64,000 nt of DNA, taken from the NCBI GenBank assembly GCA_026004095.1, contig BPIL01000011.1, forward strand, positions 1-64,000. Direction: 5' to 3'. Positions 1-8,032 of the stretch are shown one piece after another. The notes below the pieces were generated by a model. That model was given only the letters and a program-made list of their open reading frames with translations, searched no databases and was not told the origin of the DNA. This DNA is from Meiothermus sp. (lineage in GTDB: Bacteria; Deinococcota; Deinococci; Deinococcales; Thermaceae). Made by a program: the position numbers and the translations under genes. Numbering within the stretch: position 1 is the first letter of the stretch; each line of letters opens with the position of its first letter.

Positions 1-679
1 AGGCTTTCATGCGAGGTCTTTCCTGCTTGAGACCCACGTCCTGCCTTAGCTGATCCCCCAGGACATAGGCCGGGAAGTCCGCGCTGGCCAGGGGAGGATA
101 GCTCTTATCTGCCAGGGCTGGCACACCCTGGAAGCGACCCGGTTCATCCCCCACTTCAGCGAGCACACGGCGCAATAAACCCTGCTCTTTTGGCGCTCCT
201 TGAGCTTCCACAAAAAGGAAGCCGTAGCTGCTGAGCGTCTTTAGCTTTCGATTCACCTCCCGGAGCAGCAAGGTCAAAAGAGCCTCACGCAGCCGTCGGC
301 CGCGCTCCCCCTTCTCCATCCCCTCTAGTTGGCCGTGAAGATCTGCTTTGTGCAGATAAACCGCCACCCAGCCCACCACCGCCTGGTGCGATATTTGGAG
401 CATCTCATCGAACCAGTCCAGCGCTTCCTGTACCTCAAGCCGGCGCAGAGGCCCCTTGCGTTGGTACAGATCCACCGCGTGCAGTGGGGCAGGCCCTTGA
501 AGTGCTAATTGTTGTGCCATCTGAGCGGCTACATGTCGGAACCGTGCCTCCATTTGAGCGTGGGCTGGCCCGGCCGGCACCAAGGCTGCTAGGTGAAGCT
601 GGATGGGCTGCTGAGGGTTGGCTAGGTCGCCCCCGGTTTCACCGTACTCATCTACGTAGATAGCGAAGACGGTCGTCAT
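1..679 (-). CDS. DUF3800-like protein, C-terminal part beyond the window
   Basis: The frame is open from the ATG at 679 down to base 1, so the C-terminus lies outside the window. The protein starts MTTVFAIYVDEYGETGGD. The early YVDE-x-G motif is typical of DUF3800 proteins, which have an RNase H-like fold and are common on plasmids and phages. More than 220 residues are visible, rich in Leu, Arg and Gln, with no membrane segment. The gene lies just downstream of and in line with the HTH-ParA-RHH operon, 20 bases after the RHH gene's stop, so it may be co-transcribed with it. Function is unknown; the family assignment rests mainly on the N-terminal motif. Confidence 0.6.
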   Translation of the reverse strand, partial: MTTVFAIYVDEYGETGGDLANPQQPIQLHLAALVPAGPAHAQMEARFRHVAAQMAQQLALQGPAPLHAVDLYQRKGPLRRLEVQEALDWFDEMLQISHQAVVGWVAVYLHKADLHGQLEGMEKGERGRRLREALLTLLLREVNRKLKTLSSYGFLFVEAQGAPKEQGLLRRVLAEVGDEPGRFQGVPALADKSYPPLASADFPAYVLGDQLRQDVGLKQERPRMKA

Positions 680-698
680 GGTTTTATTCGGGTGGCGT

Positions 699-1007
699 CT
701 ACCTCCCAAGCTGCCGGGCCCGGGCTGCTATGGCCTGGGCGACCTGGGGGTCTTCCTCCATCCACCCCACCACCGCCCGCAGCAGATCCGCCACGCTCAG
801 CTCCTCCTCCAGCGCCAGCCGCTTCAAAAACTTGTGCTGAGGGGCCTCGAGGTCCAGTGTGATCCGCACCATGCGTGGCTTCGGCGCGGATGCTTCGCTG
901 GCCGTCTCGGGCTCCACCTCCGGCACCACCACCGCCACCGGCTTGGGCTGCTCGGCGGTTTTGCGAAAACGCGCCAGCATATCGCTGGCCGGCCTGGCCT
1001 TGCTCAT
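699..1007 (-). CDS. Ribbon-helix-helix-like partner of ParA (partition protein B)
   Basis: This is a 102-residue basic protein whose start overlaps the parA stop by four bases (ATGA), which implies translational coupling. Its N-terminal half is a low-complexity, Ala/Pro/Glu-rich tail. From about residue 45 it reads [20 protein letters not shown], a beta strand followed by helices as in CopG/RHH DNA-binding proteins. Small RHH proteins encoded directly after parA are the centromere-binding partner in type Ib partition systems. The role is inferred from that layout. Its likely DNA targets are the TTTACTGATT-type repeats around 1890-1915 and 2447-2490. Confidence 0.65.
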   Translation of the reverse strand: MSKARPASDMLARFRKTAEQPKPVAVVVPEVEPETASEASAPKPRMVRITLDLEAPQHKFLKRLALEEELSVADLLRAVVGWMEEDPQVAQAIAARARQLGR

Positions 1008-1603
1008 GACACCACCGCCTCTCCCAGCAGCTCGTTCAGCACACCCTCGTACTCCCCCACCTCCAGCGGGCTCAGCCCAAAGGTGGTGGCGAAGCCTTCC
1101 CGCAGGGGCACCTCGGTATCCAGCACCGGCAGCTCCATCTCCTGCAGGATCTGCCGCGCCGCCGCCGCGCTGCGCGTACCCCGGCGCACCTTGGTCAGGA
1201 GCAGGGCGATGCGCAGGGGGTTCTGGGGCTCCACCTCGGCCAGCAGCTCCAGCGTGGGCCGCAGGCGATCCACGTCCATCAGGCTGGGGGGAATGGGGAT
1301 CAGGGCCAGCTCCACCGCCAGGGCTGCGCTGCGCACCACCCCCAGGTCGCCGGGCGGGGTGTCCACCACCACGTGGGCAAACCCCTGGCCCAGCTCCGGC
1401 AGTTGCCGGTGCAGCGTCTTGACCGGCAGGGCCGCCACCGTAAAGGGCAGCCGCTCGGCCTGGTCGCTCCAGGAAAGGGCCGAACCCTGGGGGTCGGCGT
1501 CCACCAGCAGGGTCTTCCCCCGCCGGGATAAGGCCGCCGCCAGGTAGACCGCGCTGGTGGTCTTGCCGGTGCCGCCCTTCAGGTTGATGACTGCCAGCCT
1601 CAC
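1004..1603 (-). CDS. parA: ParA-family partition ATPase (small type)
   Basis: The 199-residue protein has a deviant Walker A motif KGGTGKTT at residues 9-16 and an A' motif [10 protein letters not shown] at about residues 34-43, followed by the DTPPG Walker B segment. These are the hallmarks of ParA/MinD-type P-loop ATPases. The short length without an N-terminal HTH is typical of plasmid type Ib ParA proteins, which pair with a small RHH ParB. It overlaps the upstream HTH gene and the downstream RHH gene by four bases each. It should drive segregation of the replicon by ATP-dependent nucleoid binding. Confidence 0.9.
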   Translation of the reverse strand: MRLAVINLKGGTGKTTSAVYLAAALSRRGKTLLVDADPQGSALSWSDQAERLPFTVAALPVKTLHRQLPELGQGFAHVVVDTPPGDLGVVRSAALAVELALIPIPPSLMDVDRLRPTLELLAEVEPQNPLRIALLLTKVRRGTRSAAAARQILQEMELPVLDTEVPLREGFATTFGLSPLEVGEYEGVLNELLGEAVVS

Positions 1604-1797
1604 GCCCGACCCCCGATCTGCTCCAGAGTCAGCACATCCCCCACCAGCTTCAGGGCCTCCGCGCGGGGTATGCGCCAGATGCGGCCCAGCTTGCGGGCCT
1701 CAATCTCCTTCGTGCGGCACTTGCGCCGGATGGTCTCCTCGCTCACCCGCAAGAGCCGGGCCAGCTCCTCCGGGGTGTAAAAGGCCGGTGCGTTCAT
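1600..1797 (-). CDS. Small excisionase/MerR-type HTH protein
   Basis: A 65-residue protein starting [20 protein letters not shown]. The frame extends to a start at 1866, but the ATG at 1797 begins just before the recognisable fold. The pattern [20 protein letters not shown]...[12 protein letters not shown] is a classic HTH_17 (excisionase/MerR-like winged helix) domain. Its stop overlaps the parA start by four bases, so it heads the partition operon and may regulate it. The second partition system in this window carries a similar HTH fused to the N-terminus of its ParA. Confidence 0.75.
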   Translation of the reverse strand: MNAPAFYTPEELARLLRVSEETIRRKCRTKEIEARKLGRIWRIPRAEALKLVGDVLTLEQIGGRA

Positions 1798-1889
1798 GGC
1801 TGCATCATGACACACGGGACGCACAGGGCGCAATCCGTGTTGCAGCAGAAGCAGAAGTCCGTACATCAGTAACTAAAGAAAACAAGGAA

Positions 1890-1923
1890 ACAGTATTGCA
1901 GTAAATCAGTAAACCCGTATATC
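1890..1923 (+). promoter_or_regulatory. Possible promoter with operator-like repeat upstream of the 2003 gene
   Basis: A -35-like TTGCAG (1896-1901) and a -10-like TATATC (1918-1923) are separated by 16 bases. The spacer contains AATCAGTAAA (1904-1913), the reverse complement of the TTTACTGATT units found again at 2451-2476. A partition or HTH protein could therefore bind here. The repeat is seen directly; promoter activity is inferred. Confidence 0.4.
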
Positions 1924-2002
1924 CTGACTTCATGGCACACCGCTTTGTTGGTCGCAAGGAGGTCGCGGGCTCTGGGCACGGCTTGCGGCAGGGGGTGGGG
2001 CC

Positions 2003-2434
2003 ATGAACCTGCCGCCTGAGCTGGCATCCCTGCTTCCCACGGCCCGGGGCTACGATATGCGTTACCACCACCCCACCGCCGCCCGCTACGTTTTCCTGCT
2101 CATGAAAGCAGAGGTCTTCCCGCGGCTCTACCGGGTGCGCGCCTCGCGGGTGGAGCGGCTCTGGTGGAACCTTGCCCCGGAAACGTGGGAGCGGCTCAAC
2201 ACCGGGCTGCGGGAACGGGGGGAGGTGGCGGTCTCGCGCGAGCAGGCCCTGCAGCTCCTGGAATTTCTGCGCTACTGCTACGACCTGGGTTTCCGGGTGG
2301 GGCCCTGGCTCTATCCGGTGGGTGAGCTGGTGCTCAGGGGGTCTGGGGACGGCTACCTGTACTGGCGGGGGCAGGCCCTGTCCTGGTCCAGTGTGAAGGT
2401 GGAAGGCGGGTCGGGCGGCCCGCCGGATTCCTGA
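2003..2434 (+). CDS. Hypothetical protein, 143 residues
   Basis: The ATG at 2003 follows a purine-rich GGGGTGGGG stretch and opens a 143-residue frame. The product is rich in Arg, Leu and Trp, with a compact middle section (LYRVRASRVERLWWNLAPET) and no membrane segment or signal peptide. I do not recognise the family. It lies between two sets of the same TTTACTGATT-type repeat and points away from the HTH-ParA-RHH operon, so it probably belongs to the same maintenance region. Codon use matches its neighbours, which supports a real gene. Confidence 0.6.
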   Translation: MNLPPELASLLPTARGYDMRYHHPTAARYVFLLMKAEVFPRLYRVRASRVERLWWNLAPETWERLNTGLRERGEVAVSREQALQLLEFLRYCYDLGFRVGPWLYPVGELVLRGSGDGYLYWRGQALSWSSVKVEGGSGGPPDS

Positions 2435-2446
2435 AACAGAGTAATG

Positions 2447-2490
2447 CTGTTTTACTGATTCACTGTTTTACTGATTTATTGATTTGCTGT
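2447..2490 (+). repeat. Direct repeats CTGTTTTACTGATT (operator or centromere-like)
   Basis: CTGTTTTACTGATT occurs at 2447-2460 and 2463-2476, 16 bases apart, followed by the degenerate copy TATTGATTTGCTGT to 2490. The reverse-complement core lies at 1904-1913. The AT-rich repeats stand out from the GC-rich surroundings and would suit an RHH or HTH binding array, such as a parC centromere. Confidence 0.55.
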
Positions 2491-2520
2491 CACGGCCTAT
2501 CCCGTGTTCCCGGCCCGCCT

Positions 2521-2613
2521 CTAGTCAAAGCGCCCCAGCGTCCAGGCCAGGGCTGCCGGGCCCAAGAGGCCCGCCGAAGGAATCGCCAAAAGGAGATAAC
2601 GCCAGGCGTACAT
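2521..2613 (-). CDS. Possible 30-residue single-pass membrane peptide
   Basis: The ATG at 2613 opens a 30-codon frame reading MYAWRYLLLAIPSAGLLGPA and then ALAWTLGRFD before a TAG. About 20 residues are hydrophobic, enough for one membrane segment. No clear ribosome binding site precedes it, and it sits directly outside the TnpB element hairpin. It may be a remnant or chance frame; low confidence. Confidence 0.25.
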   Translation of the reverse strand: MYAWRYLLLAIPSAGLLGPAALAWTLGRFD

Positions 2614-2631
2614 GTCACGATTGTGACGACT

Positions 2632-2657
2632 CCCCGCTCTGAAGAGCGGGGCTTCTC
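2632..2657 (-). ncRNA. IS200/IS605 right-end hairpin, probable 3' part of a TnpB guide (omega) RNA
   Basis: CCCCGCTC-TGAA-GAGCGGGG forms a perfect 8-bp stem just beyond the tnpB stop. This is the characteristic right-end hairpin of IS200/IS605 elements, from which the TnpB guide RNA derives. The guide would read the flanking bases below 2632. The stem is seen directly; the RNA role follows from family knowledge. Confidence 0.5.
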
Positions 2658-2663
2658 GGGTCA

Positions 2664-3895
2664 TCAGGCAGCGGCCACCCGCCCGCCCTCGCCGAAGGCC
2701 CCGTCCAGGCCCCGCGCCAGAATGACCTTCGCAGCGGCCACATCCCTGTCCAGCACGCACCCGCACACGCAGGCGTGGATGCGCTCGGACAGCTCTTTCT
2801 TCTCGATGCGGCCGCACGCGGGACAGATCTGGCTCGTACCGTGTGGCTGTACCACCACCACCCTCCGCCCGGCGCTCGCAGCCTTGGCGGAGAGGATCGT
2901 TATGAAGGACTTCCAGCCCGCATCCAGCACGCTCTTCGAGAGCCGGGTGCGGGCCAGGCCCGCTGCGTTCAGGTCTTCATGTACGATGGTGCCATATTGG
3001 TTGACCAACCTCCTTGCTATTTTGTGGTGAAAGTCCTTGCGCTGGTTGGCGATTTTGCGGTGCTGCCGGGCCAGCCGCTGCTTGAGCTTCCGGCGGCGGT
3101 GAGAACCCCGCCGTTTGCGGGGCAGCGCCCGTTGCGTGCGTTTCAGCCAGGCCTCGGCCTGGCGGTAGGCCCTGGGAGGGGCGATGGTCTCCCCATCCGA
3201 GGTCGCCACAAAGCTGGCCAGCCCCAGATCGATCCCCACCGCTCGTTCTGAAGGCGGCAGGGGCTGTGCTTCCATTTCGCAGGCGTAGATCGCGTACCAG
3301 CCCTCCGCACTGCGCTTGATGGTGAGGGTCTTGGGTATGCCTTGCAAAGGGCGGTGCAGCAGGATGCGCACGTGCCCCACCCCAGGCAGGACGATCTTCC
3401 CCGTCCGGCGAAGTTCTTTTTTCCGGCTCTTTGGAATCTCTTCCGGTTTCGGTTCTTTGATCAGCAACCGCCCGGGTTTCAGGCGTTTGCCCTTCTTCCA
3501 TAACTGGGGATAAGTAAATGAGTTCCACCAGCCCCGCCCGCGGAAGCGGGGGAAACCGGCTTTCTTGCCTTCCTTTACGCGGCTGAAAAAGCCCTGAAAG
3601 GCCCGGTCCAGGCGCTCCAGGGTCTCCTGTAGTATCTGGGCGTAGACCCCCTGGTACTCCGGGCGCACAATCTTGACCGCCGTCAGGTGCTTCTGTTGTT
3701 CGTATAGGCTGATCGACTTCCCGGCCTTGCGCCAGGCCTCGCGGCGCTCCTGCAGGGCGGCGTTGTACAGCTCCCGCGTGAGGTCGAGGATGCGTTCCAG
3801 GGCGGCTTCCTGGGCCCGGGTGGGGTAGATGCTGTACGCGAAGGCCTGGTAGGCATCAGCGGGTTCCTCTTTTTTCCTAGACCGAATGCGTTTAG
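2664..3895 (-). pseudogene. tnpB: IS200/IS605-family TnpB, start codon lost at an IS5 junction
   Basis: The frame encodes a TnpB (OrfB) RNA-guided nuclease. It has RuvC motifs GIDLGLASFVATSDG, VHEDLN and LDRDVAAAKV (the three acidic residues) and a CPAC...CVCG zinc ribbon. An ORF can be called from GTG 3668, but homologous sequence (YSIYPTRAQEAALERILDLT) continues in frame upstream to about 3840 without a start. The frame runs into the IS5-family end at 3896, where the expected Met-rich start of TnpB is missing. No TnpA gene is adjacent. It is probably a 5'-truncated, inactive or poorly expressed copy. Confidence 0.75.
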
Positions 3896-4758
3896 AATCT
3901 ACAAACCACCTTACCCAAATCAGGCCATGCGATTATGTTTAGATCATGAACCACCGTACCTACCCATCGGACGTGAGTGATGAGGAATGGGCCCTGGTGC
4001 TGCCCTATTTGACCCTCGCTCCGCTAGAGGCTCCCCAGCGCAAGTATGACCTGCGCGAAGTGTTCAACGCCCTGCGTTGGATGGTCCGAACCGGTGCTCA
4101 ATGGGACTACCTCCCCCACGACTTCCCACCCCCCCATATCGTTCAGGCGCAAGCCTACCGCTGGATGAACCGGGGGGTCTTCGAAGACCTGGTACATGAT
4201 CTGCGCATGACCCTGCGAATGCTCCAGGGCAAAGCCGCCCACCCCAGTGCTGCCATCTACGACGCTCGCACCCTGCAGTCCACCCCGCAAAGTGGGGGGC
4301 GGGCCGGGTATGACGGGCACAAGCGACGCAAGGGGAGCAAGGTTCACCTGGCGGTGGATACGTTGGGCCATCTGCTGGCTTTGGTGGTGACGGCGGCCAG
4401 CGAACAGGAACGGGCCCAGGTGGGGGCACTGAGCCAACGGCTACAGGAAGTTACTGGGGCGCAGGTGGCCGTGGCCTTTGTGGATCAGGGTTACACCGGA
4501 GAAGAGGCAGCACAAGCGGCGGAGGCGGAAGGAATCGCCCTGTGTGTGGTCAAGGTGGAGGGTGCTAGACGAGGATTCGTCCTGCTGCCGAAGCGTTGGG
4601 TGGTGGAACGTTCGTTTGCCTGGACATCCCGGTTTCGCAGGCTGGCGCGCGACTATGAGCGGCTGGCTGAGACCTTGCGAGGCTGGCACTGGTTGGCCTT
4701 CTCAGTTCTGATGACGGCAAAAACTGTGGAGCTTTTACGGACGGCTAGTTAGCAGTCT
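3896..4758 (+). mobile_element. IS5-family element, copy 1 (863 bp)
   Basis: The boundaries come from comparison with the second copy (28248-30249). The element begins AATCTACAAACCACC and ends ...GCAGTCT. TTAG lies on the left and CTAG on the right, where copy 2 has CTAG on both sides (a typical YTAR duplication). The mismatch and the unrelated partial genes on either side suggest a deletion or recombination at this copy. Confidence 0.8.
3946..4752 (+). CDS. IS5-family DDE transposase
   Basis: A 268-residue intact transposase starting [15 protein letters not shown], with the N-terminal DUF4096-type domain of IS5-like transposases. Its DDE core includes [36 protein letters not shown] and the C-terminal [20 protein letters not shown]. 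Length and motifs agree with active family members. It fills almost the whole element. A second copy at 28248-30249 is split by an IS630-type insertion, and a divergent, rearranged relative lies at about 56413-58310. Confidence 0.9.
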   Translation: MNHRTYPSDVSDEEWALVLPYLTLAPLEAPQRKYDLREVFNALRWMVRTGAQWDYLPHDFPPPHIVQAQAYRWMNRGVFEDLVHDLRMTLRMLQGKAAHPSAAIYDARTLQSTPQSGGRAGYDGHKRRKGSKVHLAVDTLGHLLALVVTAASEQERAQVGALSQRLQEVTGAQVAVAFVDQGYTGEEAAQAAEAEGIALCVVKVEGARRGFVLLPKRWVVERSFAWTSRFRRLARDYERLAETLRGWHWLAFSVLMTAKTVELLRTAS

Positions 4759-4762
4759 CTAG

Positions 4763-5443
4763 GAGCCTCTTAGGGATAGCAAAACCGGGGGCTTCATTCT
4801 GGGGATACAGGTGGTGCTGCTGGTGTGGACGAATGGCACCATCACCGTGTCGGTGGGTTTTCACCTCTACCGCGGAAAGGAAAAGCACAGCAAGCATGAG
4901 CTGGCCCTGCAACTGCTGCGGCTGGGCATCGAGCCGGCGTATGTGTTGTTGGATGCCTGGTATGCCAGTGCCCGCTTGTTGCACTACCTCCAGGAGCAAG
5001 GCTGGCCCTTCGTGACCCGACTGAGGAAGAACCGCAGCTTGAATGGTCGGCAGCTCCGCTATTTCCGCAGAGGACCTTACTGGTCAGCGCTGGGGTATCT
5101 CAGGGGCCATATTCCGGTGGTGGTGTACCGGCGGGGGAGCAAGTTCTATGCCAGCAGCGACCTGGAGCTGGACTGGCCTGCGGTGCGGGGGCTTTACAAA
5201 CGCCGCAATATCATCGAGGAGACCTTCAAGATTCTGAAGCAGGCGTGCGGCTGGGAGGGGGTACAGCAGAGGACGGTATCGTCGTACCGCCGTCACCTCA
5301 CGCTGGGGCTGATGGCCTTCCTCTTCCTGAATCAGCAGAAATCCCAGCGTCGTACCACCCCCTACAAGTTGCGACGTCAGCTCATCTCCGGCAAGCTCAA
5401 GGTCTCCCAGCTTGAACTACAACGATTCCTTGAGGCTGCGTAA
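4763..5443 (+). pseudogene. IS4-type transposase, N-terminus missing
   Basis: The frame opens right after the IS5 end (an in-frame TAG sits in the CTAG at 4760-4762) and encodes the C-terminal two thirds of a DDE transposase. LLDAWYASARLLHYLQ is the central Asp motif and RRNIIEETFKILKQACGW is the YREK-like Glu region. A GTG at 4811 would allow a 210-residue ORF, but the N-terminal domain and first catalytic Asp are absent. The missing half is not on the other side of the IS5 copy, so it was deleted rather than merely split. Confidence 0.75.
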
Positions 5444-5488
5444 CTTCAGTACTTAAAGGAGTTCCTGTCAGGGAGGCAAGAATGCTGC

Positions 5489-6151
5489 TCACGCTGCTAC
5501 CTGCATCCACACCAGGGGCCGGGGGTCATCAAAGGCCAGCATCGCCGGGATCGGGCCCCCCACATCCACCACCGCCACCGCCTGGGGTTGCTCCCCTTCC
5601 TTCTCCCAGCGGGCCATGTTGCGTTCCACCAGCAGCCGGGCCGTGCCCTCCAGGCCCCGACCCTGTGCTATTAACTGCAGCCTCGGAACCACTGCTGCTG
5701 CAATGGCTTCAGGGTCAGGGGGCAGGAGGACAGGTTCCTCGCGTGGAGTGAAGCCCTCCGCTTTCAGGATGCACTGCACCTGCCGTATGGCCTCCCCCAG
5801 GGTCAGCAAGGGGGGCGACCGAAAGTTCTCTTGCAGGGGCTTGTGGTGCACCCAGGGCAGCCGTTCCAGATCAGGCACCCCGCTGATGCCGCTGACCCAG
5901 ACCAGCGGTTCCTGCAGGCTCCACACCACCAGCGCGGCCTGCGCCCCTTCTCGCCCCAACACCACAAAACGACGGCGGTAGTAGTCCTGGTGGGCCTCTA
6001 CAAAGCCCTGGTGTGGTGGGGGCACAACCTCCAGCAGTGCCGCCAGCGAGCACCGGGTGATGGCCCCGTTCGCCGCCGCCTCCTCCAGGCCGTAGCGCCC
6101 GGCTATCATGCGCACACCGCCGCTCAACGCGCGGTCGAACAGATCAACCAT
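5489..6151 (-). CDS. Unknown protein co-transcribed with parA-parB
   Basis: The start overlaps the end of parB by eight bases, so this 220-residue protein is very likely the third member of the partition operon. It begins MVDLFDRALSGGVRMIAGRY. It has alternating hydrophobic and charged segments (FVVLGREGAQAALVVWSLQE, AVAVVDVGGPIPAMLAFDDP), with no membrane segment, signal or motif I can name. It may be a replicon-specific partition accessory or copy-control protein. The position supports a maintenance role; the function is not deducible. Confidence 0.7.
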   Translation of the reverse strand: MVDLFDRALSGGVRMIAGRYGLEEAAANGAITRCSLAALLEVVPPPHQGFVEAHQDYYRRRFVVLGREGAQAALVVWSLQEPLVWVSGISGVPDLERLPWVHHKPLQENFRSPPLLTLGEAIRQVQCILKAEGFTPREEPVLLPPDPEAIAAAVVPRLQLIAQGRGLEGTARLLVERNMARWEKEGEQPQAVAVVDVGGPIPAMLAFDDPRPLVWMQVAA

Positions 6152-7028
6152 ACCTGTTCAGAAGGGCCTCGAGGTGCTGCAAAACCTCCTGCTGGCGCTC
6201 CGGCGGCAGGGCCTTGAACCTCGGGAAAAGGGCCTTGAAGCGTTTCTGCAAATCCAATTGGGGCTGCTCTGTCTTTGCGCTGAGCGCGCGCACCCGCTGA
6301 CGGAGCTCGTGCACGGACAGGCCGGCCCTGGCCTCTTCCAGGAGGGCCTTTCGGGCTTTTTCAGCCTTTACTTTTCTGAGCTCGAGCGCCGCGCTGTAAG
6401 AAATGCTGCCCTCCTCCAGGGCCGCCCGGAGATCATCCGGCAGCCGCAGCAGGGGCAGGCGGTGCTGTACAAAACTCCGCCAGTCCATGCGGGCAGCCGT
6501 ACGAAACACGTCCTCAACGGCCTCCCGCTGTCCCACGACGTCGTGGGACAACCCGGTTCTTCGTTTCTCCATCTGAAGCAGGCTTTGCAAAAGCCTGGCG
6601 GCCTCTTCCCTGCTCACCCCCTGCCGGAGGGCCAGCAGATCTAAAAGGGCCACAGTTTCCTCATAGGGGTTGAGGTCTTCCCGCTTAAGGTTCTCGACCA
6701 GGACCAGCGCCCGGGCTTCCTCCGGGGAAACATTCAGCACCACCGCGGGCACCTCGGAAAGGCCGGCCGCCACCGCCGCCCGGTACCGGCGCTCCCCGGC
6801 GATGATCTCGTAGCGTCCCTCCCCCAGCGGGCGAACCAGGAGGGGCTGCAGAAGCCCCTTTTCCCTGATGGACTGGGCGAGGTCTTCGATGCCCTCGAGG
6901 CGCTTTCGGGGCTGCTGGGGGTTCGGGCGCAGGGCCGACAGGGGCAGGCGAGCGCCGGACTTCAGGCGCTTGTCGAGCTGGTCGGCCTTGGCCTCGATGT
7001 GGGCCAGAAGCTCGCTGAGCTGGCTCAT
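6144..7028 (-). CDS. parB: ParB-family centromere-binding protein
   Basis: The 294-residue protein has the ParB N-terminal CTPase/Noc domain: LPLSALRPNPQQPRKRLEGI (about 28-47), LLQPLLVRPLG, the GERRYRAA box (residues 77-84) and ENLKREDLNPYEE. A central HTH region follows, then a C-terminal dimerisation helix ending LEALLNRYG. Its start overlaps the parA stop (ATGA). In the middle, where the protein reads TGLSHDVVGQREA, the DNA is a perfect 22-bp palindrome (6529-6550) that may be a parS site inside the gene. With the upstream ParA it forms a type Ia partition pair. Confidence 0.92.
   Translation of the reverse strand: MSQLSELLAHIEAKADQLDKRLKSGARLPLSALRPNPQQPRKRLEGIEDLAQSIREKGLLQPLLVRPLGEGRYEIIAGERRYRAAVAAGLSEVPAVVLNVSPEEARALVLVENLKREDLNPYEETVALLDLLALRQGVSREEAARLLQSLLQMEKRRTGLSHDVVGQREAVEDVFRTAARMDWRSFVQHRLPLLRLPDDLRAALEEGSISYSAALELRKVKAEKARKALLEEARAGLSVHELRQRVRALSAKTEQPQLDLQKRFKALFPRFKALPPERQQEVLQHLEALLNRYG
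6529..6550. promoter_or_regulatory. Perfect 22-bp palindrome inside parB, candidate parS
   Basis: The left arm TGTCCCACGAC (6529-6539) is followed at once by its exact reverse complement (6540-6550). Chromosomal parS sites are 16-bp palindromes beginning TGTT and containing CACGTG-like cores; this one shares the TGT...ACA ends and CACG...CGTG steps. A ParB-binding role is inferred. Confidence 0.45.
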
Positions 7029-7942
7029 ACCACCACCTCCTGGGCCACCCGCAGCAAAGCATCGGCGATCTCCCGGATCTCCCTGACCGCCTCCTGGCCT
7101 CCTTCCACCATGTGAATCGGCATTCGCTCGGCGGCGCTGCGACGGAAGGGGCCGGGGCGCTCGTGAAGGGGCGGTGCCACCGAGAAGCGCCGGGCCAGGC
7201 GCTCCACACCCTCCAGCGCTTCCTGGGCCGTGCGGGAGCGGGGGTCGTAGCGGGTTGGCACCAGCAGGCGAATAAAGTTGGCCGTGCCCGCGGCGGTGGC
7301 GTACAGCTCCGAAACCTCCATTACCCCGTTGAGCCCTTGCAGTCCTTTGGCGGTGGTCTCCACCGGCACGATAAAGCCCTCACCGGCCAGACCAGCCAGG
7401 AACGAAAGGGGGCCCAGGGAGGGTGGGGAGTCCACCAGAATAAAGTCGTAGGCCGTGCGAATGGCGTGGAGCTTGCGTCGAAGCAGCAGCTCCCCGGCCG
7501 GTATGGACTTTAGCTTGACATCCAGCACCGCAATGCGCAGGCTGCTGGGAATCAGGTGCATCCCGTAGGCCTCCTTTGGCTCGGGCAGCACGCCGTTGGC
7601 GAGGGAGAGCAGGGTGTCCTTCTCCTCCACCGCATCCACCCCCAGCCACTGGGTCAGGTTGGCTTGTGGGTCCACGTCCACCAAAAGCACCCGGTGGCCC
7701 CTCGAGGCCAGCTCAAAGCCCAGATCCCGGGCCAGGGTGGTCTTCCCCACCCCACCTGCGTGGTTGAACAGGGTAAAGATGCGCCCCTGGCCGCTACCGT
7801 CCTCGGTCTCCTCCACCACGTACCAGTAGCGCCCCAGTTTGCGCGCGGGAATTTCCTTGTCCTCCGCCATCTTGCGCGCGGTGGATCCGGGGATGCCCCG
7901 CTGCTCAGCCCAGAGGGGCAGGGGTATCAGTTTTTCCTTCAT
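7025..7942 (-). CDS. parA: ParA-family partition ATPase with N-terminal HTH
   Basis: The 305-residue protein starts with an excisionase-like HTH (LPLWAEQRGIPGSTARKMAE...KLGRYWYVVEE, residues 8-45). The ParA ATPase follows: NHAGGVGKTTLARDLG (Walker A, about 59-74), LLVDVDPQANLTQWLG (A' motif) and FILVDSPPSLG (Walker B). An N-terminal DNA-binding domain is typical of type Ia plasmid ParA proteins that autorepress their operon. The start ATG at 7942 is followed downstream by parB and the 5489-6151 gene in overlapping order. The rep gene lies immediately upstream in the same orientation. Confidence 0.92.
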   Translation of the reverse strand: MKEKLIPLPLWAEQRGIPGSTARKMAEDKEIPARKLGRYWYVVEETEDGSGQGRIFTLFNHAGGVGKTTLARDLGFELASRGHRVLLVDVDPQANLTQWLGVDAVEEKDTLLSLANGVLPEPKEAYGMHLIPSSLRIAVLDVKLKSIPAGELLLRRKLHAIRTAYDFILVDSPPSLGPLSFLAGLAGEGFIVPVETTAKGLQGLNGVMEVSELYATAAGTANFIRLLVPTRYDPRSRTAQEALEGVERLARRFSVAPPLHERPGPFRRSAAERMPIHMVEGGQEAVREIREIADALLRVAQEVVV

Positions 7943-7989
7943 GCCTTCATGCTAAAAGACCCCGCTTCTCAAGTCAAGCGCTCGGGCAA

Positions 7990-8009
7990 TGCATTAGCGC
8001 TAGCGCCAA
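7990..8009. promoter_or_regulatory. Palindromic GCGCTAGCGC, possible operator upstream of parA
   Basis: GCGCTAGCGC at 7997-8006 is a perfect palindrome, extended imperfectly by flanking TTA and CAA, about 55 bases before the parA start. It lies between the rep stop and parA and could be the autorepression site for the ParA HTH domain. This is inference from position and symmetry. Confidence 0.35.
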
Positions 8010-8032
8010 AGAACCCGGGTGGCCGGGTGCGG

